The position numbers and the translations under genes were made by a program. From Cochliopodium minus (taxonomy: Eukaryota > Discosea > Himatismenida > Cochliopodiidae), in contig JAMYWO010000247.1 in assembly GCA_024220525.1 (NCBI GenBank), positions 1-60,749 on the forward strand: a stretch of DNA of 60,749 nucleotides, read 5' to 3'. Numbering within the stretch: position 1 is the first letter of the stretch; each line of letters starts with the position of its first letter. Of the stretch, positions 11,279 to 23,804 are shown one piece after another. The notes beneath the pieces are model-generated. The model ran no database searches and was not told the DNA's origin. It saw nothing but the letters and a program-made list of their open reading frames with translations.

Positions 11279-13598
11279 ATGGGAAGAGGAAGACTCAAAA
11301 AACAAAAAGATACAGACACAAATATTGATGAGGATAAAAAGATTCTCGAAGATGGATTGGATGAAAAGATCAGAAATGAAGTTATTTCTCAATTTCTTCA
11401 CAGATATAAGCTTGATATTGGAAAAATTGAGCAAGTAAAAATAGATGATAGACCTGCCATCACTGATCTATGCATTCTTTTGCAGGAATTCTCGAGGAGA
11501 TCGATGAATTGGCCATTGATAAAAATAGGAAAATTGGTGAGCAAAAATACTCACTATATTTATCAAGGAAAATACAAGATAAATCGTAAACAATTCATGT
11601 CATATGGAAGTTGTAAAATTTTTTCCTTCTTTCCATATTTTTTAACTTCTTTCAATAAGATTATGCTCATGATGATGAAAAGAATGAGAAAAAATTTCAA
11701 ATACCAACAGAAGTGATAGAATATCTGGAAATAAATGGAGAAAAGATGATTTTGGCGGGAGGATCAATCAGTGATATGATCTGTGGAAGATTACCCAAAG
11801 ATTATGATCTCTTCTGCATTGGAGAAAGGCCTCAGATCAACACAGTTAACATGATAGAAACGATAAACAGTTATACAACCATCAAATATCCCAAAATACA
11901 GATAATCAAGAGAATCTATTCTTCTCCCGAACAAGTGATAGGTGGATTTGATATGGAGCCTTCCAAATTCTTCGTGGATCACAACTTGGATGTGTTTTGT
12001 ACGGTGGGTGCTTTGATGTGTTTGTTTTATCAGATGAATCCCATCAACATCAATTCTTACAGCTCTACCTTCGTTAGAAGAATCAACAAATACAAAAGGG
12101 CAAAGGGTATAAACAGTTTTTGAAAAAGATATCCAAAAATATATAAAAGTTTTTTTTAGGGATGTCCAAAAATATTACAACAGTTTAAATTTTGTTAGTA
12201 AAAATATTATATCCGCTAACAAAGTTGTAATATTTGGACATGTCTAAGTTTTTTTTTAAATTTATTAATATTCTTAAAAATATTTTGATTGAATTATCAT
12301 TTTTAAAAGATTTCAGATTCAAGAATATTTAAAAATTTTTTTTTTTTATTCATTTTCTTTCTTTTAAATTTGTATAAAAAAAAAGGTTTCCAACCAGTGT
12401 TCAACAACCAAATTAAGGTGGATAATTGCTGTCCCTTTAATCGTGCAACCTTTATCATCCAGGACAAAGAAAGACATTACTTCAACGATTACAGCATAGA
12501 ATTATCTATCCATAAGACAATGGGGTTTGATGACAAAATCTTCTTTTTAAATTTTTGTTCAATGATGAGAGATGTAAATTGATTATTTTAAAAATATTTT
12601 CAATTCAATTTTACTTTTTTATTTACATTATTTATGAATTAATGCAAATATATTTTTAATCATACAGATTTGCTTTGAAATTTTATTCTTATAACTTTTT
12701 TTTAAAAAAAGATCATTCCCAAAAATTTTTGACATTATTTTGATTTTGTAAAATTTTTTTGAATAAATAAGGAAAAAGATGGATATTGTATTGCAGGTGG
12801 AGAAATAATCCCAAAACAAAAATTCTTGGATCACGCAAAAGAACTCTACAAAAAAGAAATGAATGAGAGTTTTTGGGTTTATGATTTTCATCGTAGAAAT
12901 CACATCCTCCCCAAAATCTCCAACACCAACACTTTCGCCGAAATTTTCCAAAGGAGAAACGATCTTAATAAATTTGTTAGGTATGGATGGCGTGGTGACA
13001 AAGATATGTTGAAAAAAAACATTTATTTCATGAGAATTGATAGAATTGAGAAGAGTTACAATGATTATGTTTCTATTGTTGACAAATTTAGAATTTCTAA
13101 TCCTGGTACTCAGCACACTTCTTCTTTTCATCCTGTTCAGTTCAAAACTTTGGGGGAAGCCGAAGAGTTTAAAAAGAAATTTTTTGGACAGAGATACAGA
13201 AAGCATGATCACTCTACTCCTGGTAAAAAAAAAAAAATTATTAAAATTATTTCTTGTTTCTAAAAACAATTATTCCGTTTTAAAATATCTTTATTTTTAA
13301 AATTTTATTTTTAAATTTTTAAATTGACTTATTGTATTGTTTATTATTTTTTATATATAAAACAGATATCGTTTGCTTCTTGATGTATGCAAAAAGAATA
13401 ATATTGCCTCGTCCTATTACTTATTTGATTGGATGTTTCGTTTGTGCTTTCAAGCTCTTTGAATACATCCCCAAAGAAGCTGAACCAAAAAACGAACAAC
13501 AAGAAGAAAACAGAAATGAAGAAAATGATAGAAAAAGAAAATTTACTGATAACCTTTCTGAAAGCAATTCATCTTCTCAATCCGAAGAAAATAATTAG
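11279..13598 (+). CDS. NT-family nucleotidyltransferase-like protein, copy 1
   Basis: Five exons: 11279-11612, 11660-12106, 12386-12573, 12772-13222, 13366-13598, giving 550 aa. The start is basic (MGRGRLKKQKDTD), followed by LCILLQEFSRRSMNWPL and the nucleotidyltransferase core: AGGSISD, 11 residues from the GGS to DYD, then the third acidic residue in GGFDMEPSKFF. A 'RRINKYK' helix ends the core. The conserved GTQHTSSFHP and KHDHSTPG blocks follow. The tail is acidic/Ser-rich without a PBZ finger. All three presumed metal-binding acids are present, so activity is possible. The intron between exons 2 and 3 holds a hairpin element. Exon 4 and its flanking intron closely match copy 9 at DNA level. 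Confidence 0.85.
12159..12245. mobile_element. Small hairpin element in intron (MITE-like)
   Basis: Left arm GATGTCCAAAAATATTACAAC and right arm GTTGTAATATTTGGACATGTC are inverted copies. Inner arms TTTGTTAG and CTAACAAA extend the stem, with a bulge of about nine bases on the left and a loop of about 17 bases. AAGTTTTTTTT-like sequence flanks both sides and could be a target duplication, though T runs are common here. A degraded relative lies at 52656-52712. It carries no gene. Confidence 0.6.
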
Positions 13599-13638
13599 GG
13601 AGTTTTAATTTATAAATAAAAAAAATAAAAAATTTGAG

Positions 13639-15815
13639 ATGGAAAATTTTTTTGTAAGGGAAGGGGAATTTAAGAAAGAAATTACTGAAGAGAAAGTGAA
13701 TATTAAATTGGAGGATGCATTTGATGAGATAAAGAGGGAAGGGATAATAAATGAGCTGATGAAGGAATTTAATTTGATTGAGAAAGAGAAAGAGATTGAT
13801 GTAAAAGAACAAATTGCAGATCTCTGTATTTTATTGCAGGAATTTTCGAGAAGATCAATGAATTGGCCATTAGTGAAAATAGGAAAATTCATTAACAATG
13901 GACCCGACTATATCTACCAAGAAAAAATCAAAAGAAAAGGATATGAATCGATATTTTGCTATAATTTACATTATAAAAGGAGATATAAAGAAAAATTAAG
14001 GATTCCAGAAGAAGTGATTGAATATCTGATTATAAATGAAGGAAAGATGATCTTGGCGGGAGGATCCATCGTAGATATGATCTGTGGTAGAAAACCCAAA
14101 GATTATGATCTTTTTTGTATTGGAGAAAGGCCTCAGATCAAAACAAAGAAGATTATAGAAACTATAAACAGCTTTTCCACGATATTTAGGCCTAAAATAC
14201 AGATCATCAAAAGAATCTATTCTTCTCCCGAACAGGTGATAGGTGGTTTCGATATTGAACCTTCCAAATTCTTCATGAATCACAACTTGGATGTTTTTTG
14301 TACGGTGGGTGCGTTGTTGAGTTTGATTTATGGAATTAACCCTGTCAACTTCAATTCTTTCAGCTCTACTTTCGCAAGAAGAATCAACAAATACAAAAGC
14401 AAAGGTGATTATTTTTTATTTCAAATTTTAATTTTTTATTTTTTTATTTAAATTTTTTATTTTTAATTTAATTTTTTATTTTTTATATGACAAATTAAAA
14501 TATATCTTTTAATTTTCCTTTTATATTTTCATTAGGATCCCCATATTTTTATATTTCATTTATTTTTTATTTAATATTTTGTTTTATTTTTTAATTTAAT
14601 TTTTTTCAATACTAGGGTTCATTCCTGTCTATCCAAACAGAACTCCAACAAGAATGTGTGGGAACAAGTTGTTATTGCCTGAGCTCGAGAAGAAATATTT
14701 TAATGATTATAGTTACACTATTTCTTTTTTGGATAATGTCTTACTTCAAGACAAAATTCTAGATCTCAATTTCTCTTGTTTGATGAGAAATGTAATCAAT
14801 TTTAATTTTTATTTTTAAACAAAAAACTAAATTAGAAAAATCCATTTTTTTTTATTTTTTTTAATCATGTATTTTGTATGGTTGGACATCTTGCTTTTAT
14901 TAATAAATTATTTTTTTCAAATTTTTTATAAGTTTGTAAAAGTAAAAAAATTTTTAAATTTTTTTCTCAAGTTTCAAAAATATAATCAATTTATACCTTT
15001 TTATTTTTATTTTTTTTGTTTACTTAATACTATTTTCAAAAGGAAATCGAAGGATACTGCATTGCAAATGGAGAAATTATTCCTAAACAAAAGTTCTTGG
15101 ACCACGCAAAAAATGCCTTGAAAAAAGAAAAAAAAAAAAAATTTCTCAACAGAAACCCATTGTTTCCAAAGTTTGGGAAATTTGGTAGCTTTGTTGATGT
15201 TCTACATGAGAGAGGGTTTTTTTTTAGAAAAGATTACACATACGAAAATGATGAAAAATTCATAGTTTTCATTTATTTTTTGAGAGTCAAAGCAATTGAG
15301 AAAAATTACAATGATTATGTTTCTATTGTTGACAAATTTAGAATTTCCAATCCTGGTACTCAGCACACTTCTTCTTTTCATCCTCTTCAGTTGAAAACAA
15401 TGAAAGATCATGAAGAAATAAAGAGAAAGTTTTTTGGAGATAAATACAGAAAGCATGATCATTCTACTCCTGGTAAACAAAAATTAATCAAATTTATTAC
15501 TAATTTATTTTTATTTATTTATAATTTTATCAATTTTTTTTAGATATTCTCTGTTTTTTGATTCATGCCAAAAGAATAAAGTTACCTCGTCCAATTACTT
15601 ATTTGATTGGATGTTTCGTTTGTGCATTTAAGCTCTTTTCTTTAATTCCAAAAGAAAAAAAAGAAAAAGAAGAACAAGAAGAAAAAGAACAAGAAGAAAA
15701 AGAACCAAAACAGAAAAGAAAATTTTTTGTTTTTGAAGATCACCTCTCTTCTGAAGACAAACCTCATAAAACTGGACGTTTCGATGGAGACGGAAGTGAA
15801 GAAGATGATTGCTAA
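13639..15815 (+). CDS. NT-family nucleotidyltransferase-like protein, copy 2
   Basis: Four exons: 13639-14404, 14616-14791, 15043-15472, 15544-15815, giving 547 aa. The first exon covers the acidic/coiled N-terminus (KLEDAFDEIKRE), the SRRSMNWPL helix and the whole nucleotidyltransferase core (AGGSIVD ... KDYDLF ... GGFDIEPSKFF) without the intron that splits this region in copies 1, 3, 5, 9 and 10. The middle domain has MCGNKL where others have a CC pair. The C-terminal part is K/E-rich, ends in EDHLSSEDKPHKTGRFDG, and has no PBZ finger. The minus-strand copy at 27434-29579 is its closest relative, near-identical over long stretches. Confidence 0.86.
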
Positions 15816-15951
15816 GAAAAAATTAAAAAATTCAACTTTAAATATTTTCCAAGAAACATATTTTGCTTGAATTCTTTTTTTATTATATAATTAATTGAAA
15901 TATATAAAATAATAATAAAAAAAAAATTTCATATATTCTTCATTTGCAGTC

Positions 15952-18481
15952 ATGAGAAAAGAAAAATACAAAAAGAAAAATACTATAATTAAAGATGATG
16001 GATCTATCGAGGATAATGATATCTATTATCAAGAAATTATCAAGGATTCTCTAAATAAAGAAACAAGGGAAAAGAATATCAAGAATTTTCTCAAGGATTA
16101 TAATCTTGATAAAAAAAAGAAATCAGGAGTATATGATGGAGATGAAGTTGAAGAGGAAAGGAGAATATATGAAAGAAATATAAAAATCACAGATCTTGCC
16201 ATCTTGCTCCAAGAATTCTCAAGGAGATCAATGAATTGGCCATTGCTGAATATTGGAAAGTTTCAAAACAAAGGAAAGAATTATAAATTCATAAATAAAA
16301 ATTATGGAAATGAAGAGAAAGAAGATGATCAAGAGAATGATGGTAAATTTATTTTAATAGAAAAAAATATATTTTATAATTTCATGAAACTTTTTGAGGT
16401 TACATTCAAATACCAACAGAGGTGATGGAATATTTGATGATAAATGGAGAAAAGATGATTTTGGCGGGAGGATCGATAACAGATTTGATGAAAGGGGATG
16501 TACCCAAGGATTATGATCTTTTTTGTATTGGAGAAAGGCCAAGTGTAAAATCAGAAAAGATGATAGAAACGATAAACAGCTATACCACAATAGAACAACC
16601 TAAGATACAGATCATCAAAAGAATCTATTCCTCTCCCGAACAAGTGATAGGTGGATTTGATCTTGAACCTTCCAAATTTTTCGTGGATCACAACTTGGAA
16701 GTCTTCTGTACGGTGGGTGCTTTGCTGAGCTGGCAGTACAAGATCAATCCAATCAACTTCAATTCTTACAGCTCTTCTTTCGTGAGAAGAATCAACAAAT
16801 ACAAATACTCTAAAGGTATAACAACCAAAAAATCAGCAACTAAAGTTTAAAAATTCTTCGTTATTATTTCATTTTATTTTTTTCTTTGAATATAATTACT
16901 TTTCCATGATGAATATTTTTGTTTGTATTTTTTCTTTAATCTCATTTTTTAAATTTAATTTTTCTTTTAATTTTAAATGAAAAACTATTTTTTTATGTCA
17001 TATTTTTGTAATTTAATTTTATTTTTTTCTTTTTGAAAAAGGTTTCCAACCAGTTTATGTCAACCAAACAAAGCCTTCATTCTGCTGCAGTCGCGCATCG
17101 AAAAGTTTTACTGTTGAAGATTTGGAAGAAAGCCGAGTTTATCTCAATGATTACAGCATCTCCTTGTCCTTTAATAACACCCTTGAAATGGAAGAAAAAA
17201 TATTCAAGTTAAACTTTGCTTCAATGATGAGAAATGTGAAAATTTTTTAAATAATTTTTATTTTTTCATTTTATTTTTTTTATTTTTTTTATTTTTTTAT
17301 TTTTTTATTTTTTATTTTTTATTTTTTAATTTTTTATTTTTAAATAATATCAAGGAAAAGGAAGGGTATTGCATTGCGGGTGGAAAACCAATTCCAAAAC
17401 AAAAATTCTACGATTTCGCTCTGGTTTTATTGAAAAAGGGGAAAGAACAAAATAATAACTCTGGGTATTTTTTAATTGAAAATTTTTTTTTGTTTCAAAT
17501 CATTTTTTATTTAAATAGTTATCGGTAAAATCTTTTTATTTTTTATTTTCATTTTTTCATTTTTTTTTTCGTTCAGCTACGGGTAAATTAATTCTTTTTT
17601 TTTTTTAATAATTTTTGCAATATTTTTACTTAATTCTAAATTTAAAATATTTTTGAATTGTAATTTCTTTTTTATTTCCATCATTAGATACAATAGGAGA
17701 GCAAACAAGTCCTTTTTCTATAGTAACAACCACATGTTCCCCAAAACCGAACAAGTCAGCACATTCTCTCAAGTAGTCAACGGGAAGCACCCCTACTCAA
17801 GGAGGAGGTTTGCCTACCTCGACACCAACGAAGTCTCCAATTATCTCTATTACATGAGAATTGACAACATCGAGAAGAATTATGAGGAATACACTTCTAT
17901 AGTCGACAAGTTTAGAATTTCTAATCCTGGAACCCAGCACACTTCCTCTTTTCATCCTCTTCAGCTCAATACTTTGGAAGAACACAGAGAGTTCAAAAAG
18001 AAAATTTTTGGAAAGAACTTTATCAAACACGATCATTCTACTCCTGGTGATCCATTCAAAATTTCTTTTTTTATTAATTAGATTTTGATGTTTATTATTT
18101 TTTTTTATTTTCTTTTAATGATTTAAATTTTCAATGTTTTATGAATAAAATCTTTTTTTAAAAAATTTTTTAAATTTCATTCTAAATTTTTTTTTGTTAA
18201 CTTTTTTTTTTTTTCTTTGAAAAATAGAAATAATTAGCTTCTTGATATATGCAAAAAGAATAAAGTTGCCTCGTCCAATCACTTATTTGATATGCTGTTT
18301 CATTTGTGCTTTCAAGTTGTTTGACTTCATTACTAAAAAGGTATATAACGAAGAAAACCCCATAAGAGCAAAAAAGAGGAATCTTTCTGTCTCTGAAGAC
18401 CACAATTCCTCTGAAGACAAGCCTCACAAAAGTGCTCATGTGGAGGAAGATGAAGATGAGGAGAACGAGGATGATGAATGA
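15952..18481 (+). CDS. NT-family nucleotidyltransferase-like protein, copy 3
   Basis: Exons 15952-16342, 16399-16815, 17042-17235, 17355-17464, 17688-18046 and 18228-18481; two six-base exons (17519-17524 and 17577-17582) may lie between the fourth and fifth. With or without them the frame stays open (579 codons with both). The N-terminus is very basic then acidic. The helix reads ITDLAILLQEFSRRS, with Ala where others have Cys. The core keeps AGGSITD, KDYDLF and GGFDLEPSKFF. The variable stretch is rewritten around the small exons (Tyr/Gly/Arg-rich). The acidic C-terminus has no PBZ finger. Confidence 0.8.
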
Positions 18482-18638
18482 ACAAAAAAATTCAAAGTTT
18501 CTTCCAAAAAAATTACTGACAAAACTTCTATCATTGATTCTATTATTGATTTATCATTTTTATTTTATTCAAAATATAAAATATAAAATAAAATAAATAA
18601 ATTCATTTTTCTATTTCGATTGAGAGAAAGCAAAAAAA

Positions 18639-19894
18639 ATGTCAGAACAAAATATGAAGAAAATGAGAGATTTGGTGATGGATGCGAAGAAGAGGGTAGA
18701 ATTGATAAATAAATTCAATAAAAAATACAGTAACCAAATCAAAACTGTAAATGAAAGAGATATTCAAAAAACAGATCTATGCATTTTATTGCAGGAATTC
18801 TCGAGGAGATCAATGAATTGGCCATTGTTGAATATTGGAAAATTTATAAATGTGGGAATGCAATATAAATTTGAAGAGAATAAGAATATTGCTGATGATT
18901 CCAATATAGCCAAGAGAAGAAATTTAATTCCAGATAGAATGTCTTATTATTTGGGCAATATGAAAATACCAACAGAGGTGATAGAATATTTGATGATAAA
19001 TGAAGGAAAAATGATTTTGGCGGGAGGATCGATAACAGATTTGATGAAAGGGGATGTACCTAAGGATTATGATCTCTTCTGCATCGGAGAAAGACCAAAC
19101 ATTAAAACAGATAAGATGTTAGAAACGATAAACAGCTATACCACAATAGAACAACCAAAGATACAGATCATCAAAAGAATCTATTCCTCTCCCGAACAAG
19201 TGATTGGTGGATTTGATCTTGAACCTTCCAAATTTTTCATGAACAACAACTTGGAGATCTTTTGTACGATTGGTGCTTTGATCAGTTTCAAAAACAAGAT
19301 CAATCCAATCAACTTCAATTCTTACAGTTCAACATTCGCAAGAAGAATCAGAAAGTACAAAAACAAAGGTAACATTATTTCAAATAATTAACTTTTTCAA
19401 ACCCACTCTATAAATTTTTAATCAAATAAAATAAAAATAAAATAAGAGGAAGAGTATATCAGGTTTGATGGATTTGTAGGAACAAGATGTTACAATTTAG
19501 AGCAATCATATCTTGTTTCTATGATTTATCAGAGTTTAAAAAGAAATTTTTTGGTGAAATATACACCAAACATGATCACTCTACTCCTGGTTAAAAAAGT
19601 TTTTATTTGTGTCAAGTTTTTAATAGTTTTTTTTTTTAATAAAAAAAAAATAGAAATTATTTGTTTCTTGATACTCGCAAAAAGAATCAAATTCCCACGT
19701 CCTATAACTTAATTGATTTGTTCTTACATTTGTGCACTCAAACTTTTAGATACGATCCCAAAATCAGAGAAAATACTGCAACAACACTCCAACTACACAC
19801 CACCCCAAACAAGCCTGTTTGCAAGTATGGATCTAGTTGTTACAGAAAGAACCTTCAACACCTTCAAGATTTTGATCATTCCATGAATAATTAG
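18639..19894 (+). pseudogene. NT-family copy 4, decayed in its 3' half
   Basis: The first exon (18639-19368) is intact and encodes tail, helix and nucleotidyltransferase core (AGGSITD, KDYDLF, GGFDLEPSKFF). It ends in the usual split Gly codon at a GT donor. After that the middle domain and most of the conserved block are missing: only a remnant resembling SLKRNFL...KHDHSTP, in a shifted frame, is left near 19525-19590. The last exon (from about 19653) shows FLILAKRIKFPRPIT and then an in-frame stop; further on, in another frame, a PBZ finger remnant (VCKYGSSCYRKNLQH) persists to 19894. A shorter functional protein made of exon 1 alone cannot be excluded. Confidence 0.75.
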
Positions 19895-20396
19895 CATTGA
19901 ATTCATTTTACATTCCAAACTATGTCTTTAAAGATTTAAATTTTTAAAAATTTTTTTGATTTTAACAAGGAGATGCAATCCATTTTTAGAAACCAACAAA
20001 ATACTTCTTTTCTACAACTTTTTAAGTTTTTTTTAATTTAAATGCTTTTCAAAGAATTATTCAATAAATAAAAATAAATAATTAAAAAAAGAATGGAAAG
20101 AATAAAGATAAAGAAATGTGAAGATGAAAAGGATGAAGAAAATAATTTTCATTCCAAATAAAATGATTTAATTTGGGCTCACAAATATATAGTTGAATTT
20201 TGAGATGCAACCCATTTTTGGTATCCAATAAATACTTCTTTAATCAATCTTCCTTTAAGTTTTTTATTTTCCAATAATGTTCAAATTTGATTAGATCTTT
20301 TCAAAGAATTATTCAAATTTATTTTAAAAGATGAAAAATAAATATTAAATATATTATATAAATATTAAAAATAAATAAAAAATAAAGGAAAAAAGA
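19895..20396. repeat. Spacer with duplicated upstream region and truncated first-exon relic
   Basis: Two similar segments lie here: GATGCAATCCATTTTTAG... near 19973 and GATGCAACCCATTTTTGG... near 20202, each followed by CTTCTTT and CTTTTCAAAGAATTATTCAA. The first leads to a 22-codon frame at 20093-20161 (MERIKIKKCEDEKDEENN) that resembles the start of copy 5 and stops. So the promoter plus start of an NT gene seems tandemly duplicated, the upstream one being dead. The 44-base motif at 20145-20188 recurs at 23536-23579 with one mismatch. Confidence 0.6.
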
Positions 20397-23300
20397 ATGG
20401 CAAGAATCAAAAAGAAAAAAAAAGAAGTATCTGAATCTGATTCTGAAGATTTATCAGAAAAGGAAGAAATGAAGGAGGAAGATGAAAAGGATGAAGAAAA
20501 TGATATAGATCCGACCATAATGGATGGGGATAAAAGAAGAGATGAAATAAAGAAATTTCTGTTGGAGAATGAAATATCCCAAACAGAGAATAAATATAAT
20601 TCCAGTGATGATCTATCGAGCATTGATAGGGAGGATGAAAGTAAGACCATAACTGATCTTTGCATTTTATTGCAGGAATTTTCAAGAAGATCAATGAATT
20701 GGCCAGTGATCAATATAGGAAAATTTGTGCACAATCAAAAAACAAATGAATACGAGTATAAGAGTCATGATGGTAAATTCTTCAATAAATAAAAAATTTA
20801 ATTTTCATATTCTACAATAAAAATGATAAATACAATTTTATGAGTTTAATAATCTATTTTTAAATCAGGAATGACCAAATCTTATAATCCTCAATACAGA
20901 TTTAATAGAAGAAGGAGAAGATATAATGCAATTATAAAACCAACAATACCAATAGAAGTGATAGATTATCTGATTATAAACGAGGGAAAGATGATTTTGG
21001 CAGGAGGATCAATCACAGATATGATCAACGGAAACAAAGTAAACGACTACGATCTCTTCTGCATCGGAGAAAGGCCGAATGTAAAATCAGATGAGATGTT
21101 GGAAACGATGAACAGCTATTCGACAATAGAACAACCAAAGATACAGATCATCAAAAGAATCTATTCTTCTCCTGAACAAGTGATAGGTGGATTTGATCTT
21201 GAACCTTCCAAATTCTTCATGGATCACAACCTGGAAGTGTTCTGCACGATTGGTGCTTTGTTGAGTTATTTGCGTTCCATGAATCCTGTCAACTTCAATT
21301 CTTACAGTTCTTCATTCGTGAAAAGAATCAACAAATATATAAAGAAAGGTTAAAAATATTTCTATTTTTAATTTTTAATTAATTAATTTTAATTTATTGG
21401 TTTAAAAAACTTTTACACAATTTTCTTTCATTTATTTTTAAAATTTTCATTAATTTTTGTTTTTTTTTGAGAAATTTTTTTTTTTTTAATTCGTAGTTTC
21501 CATTTCTCAAATAAAATATTTTTTTGAAGAATTTCTTCAATTTATTTCATATTTTTGAAAATATTTTTTATTCTTTATATTTTTGATTTATTAATTGCAT
21601 TAATTTAAAACAAAGGATTTGTCCCAGTCTACGTCAATCAGAAGAAGAAAAGAATATGTTGCAACAAAAATAAACCACTTGAACTTAGAGACTTGGATGT
21701 TTCATACCACAGCGACTACGGACTCACTTTGACCGCAAACAAATACTTTAATTTCCAAGAAAAAATTTTCAAGCTCAATTTTTCTGCTTTGATTAGAGAT
21801 GTAAATAATTTTTTGATTTTTTTTATTTTTATTTAAATTTTATTATTTTTTCTATTTTTTATTTATTATTTTTTTGGTTTAATTTTTATATTTTTATTTA
21901 CATTTTTATTTTGATTTATTTTTTTGATTTTATTTTTTTCGATTTTTTATTTTGATTTATTATTTTGATTTATTTTTTATTTTTTATTTATTGTTTATTT
22001 TTTTTTCATTTATTTTCAAAATTTTATTTCCATTTTTTGATTTATTATATTTTTAATTTTTTGTATTTTATTTTTATTTACTTCCATTTAGGAAAAAGAT
22101 GGATATTGCATTGCGAACGGAATTGTCATTCCCAAAGAAAAGTTTATCGAAAGAGCAAAAGAACTTTACAAATCAGAAAGCATTTCGTATGCTTTGGAAT
22201 ATCACTTTTCAACAAGTGGTCAACTCTTTGTATTTATATTTTTTTTTAGTTATTTCACATTTTTAAAAAATTAAATTAACTTTTTGAAGATAAAAAAAAA
22301 TTTAATCAATTTTTATTTTTTTTTCTTGATAGCCCAAAATTGAGGGGATCGGTACTTTTCATGATCTGAAGAAAAAAGGTGGTTTGTACATAGAAAATGA
22401 AAAGATTACTTTGGTAATATTTTAAAAATTTTTTTGATTTTTTTTTTACAAAATTTTTTTTTATAATATTATTGATTTTTTTTTATAAATATTTTTTTTA
22501 TTGGTTTTAAAAAATTTAATTTTTTATATTTATTTTAAAATTTTTCTTTAATCATTTTAAAAACAGTTTTTACATCATTTGAGGATTGAAAATATTGAAA
22601 AGAATTATGGAGAATACACTTCCATTGTTGATAAATTCAGAATTTCAAATCCTGGAACTCAACACACCTCTTCTTTTCATCCTGTTCAGTTCAAGACTTT
22701 GGAAGAGCACAGAAATTTCAAAAAGAAATTTTTTGGAAGGAATTATGTCAACAGAGATCATTCTGAACCAGGTAAAAACAAAATAAATCATTTTAAAATA
22801 AATAAAAAATTTGAAATATAAATTTTAAATAAAAATTTAAAATTTTAAATAAAATCCTTTTATGTTTAATTAGATATTCTTTGTTTCTTAATGATGGCAA
22901 AAAGAATGAAGATACCTAGACCAATTAGTTATTTAATTGGTTGTTTCCTTTGTTCCTTCAAACTTTTGGGTAAAAAAAAATAAAAATTAATAAATAAAAA
23001 ATATAATGAAAATAAAAAATAAAAAATAAAAAACAATTAAATAATAAATAAAGATAAATAAAAAATAAAAAATAAAAAATATTAAATAAAAATAATTATT
23101 TTTAATAGAATTATGAAAAATTAACTTTCTAATTATTTTCTCTCTTAGATTTCGTAAGTAGAAACAACAAGAGAAAATTGTCTCAAAACACCAAAGACTC
23201 AGAAAGTGAAGAAGAAGAATTAAAAGTCGAGGAAGAAAAAGAAGTTGAAAAAAAAGATGAGAATCAAGTGAAAACTGAGATTGATAAAGAAGATGGAGAT

Positions 23301-23453
23301 TCCATGGATGTAGACAATCCTCCCAAAGATCCTTTGGAAGTTCAGAAAACTATTCCTGTTTGTAAGTATGGTCCTGGCTGTTACAGAAAAAACAAGCAAC
23401 ATTTTGAGGAGTTTGATCATCCTTGGTTGAAAGATGAAGAAAACAAAAAATAA
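20397..23453 (+). CDS. NT-family protein with PBZ zinc finger, copy 5
   Basis: Eight exons: 20397-20772, 20869-21348, 21616-21800, 22092-22229, 22333-22413, 22567-22771, 22874-22969, 23149-23453, giving 621 aa. N-terminus MARIKKKKKEVSESDSED is basic then highly acidic. The core is AGGSITD...NDYDLF...GGFDLEPSKFF, with all three acids present. The conserved block is slightly diverged (RDHSEPG instead of HDHSTPG), and more introns divide it than in other copies. An acidic linker (SESEEEELKVEEEKE) leads to a C-terminal PBZ finger, VCKYGPGCYRKNKQH followed by His-Pro. The ligands C-x5-C-x6-H-x5-H have the spacing of human APLF and CHFR fingers, which bind poly(ADP-ribose). Confidence 0.86.
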
Positions 23454-23804
23454 TTTGGTTGATTTTTTTTTTTAAAAGATCAAAAAATAAAAATAATTCT
23501 TAAAATATTTTCAATAAATAAGTTTATTCTATCAAATTTTCATTCCAAATAAAATGATTTAATTTGAGCTCACAAATATCATATAGTTGCAAAAGACATT
23601 GGCATATGGTAATGAAACAAGTCAAAAGAGTGAAGAAAAATGCAAACAAAAATCAACTTATTTTTTCTTTCTCAAGATCTTTTGTTTTTTCAAAATTTAT
23701 AACCTTTAATACAATTTTTATCTCATCTTATACAAGAAAAATTAAAAACACATGTCACTGAAAGAACCAACCAAATGTAAAGCTAAAAATCAAAAAGTGA
23801 TTAA
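23454..23804. other. Intergenic, repeated 44-base motif
   Basis: Between the stop of NT copy 5 and the 3' end of the PH/coiled-coil gene. Contains the motif ATTTTCATTCCAAATAAAATGATTT... at 23536-23579, also found at 20145. No coding frame of note. The motif could be a duplicated downstream or upstream element of the NT genes. Confidence 0.5.
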
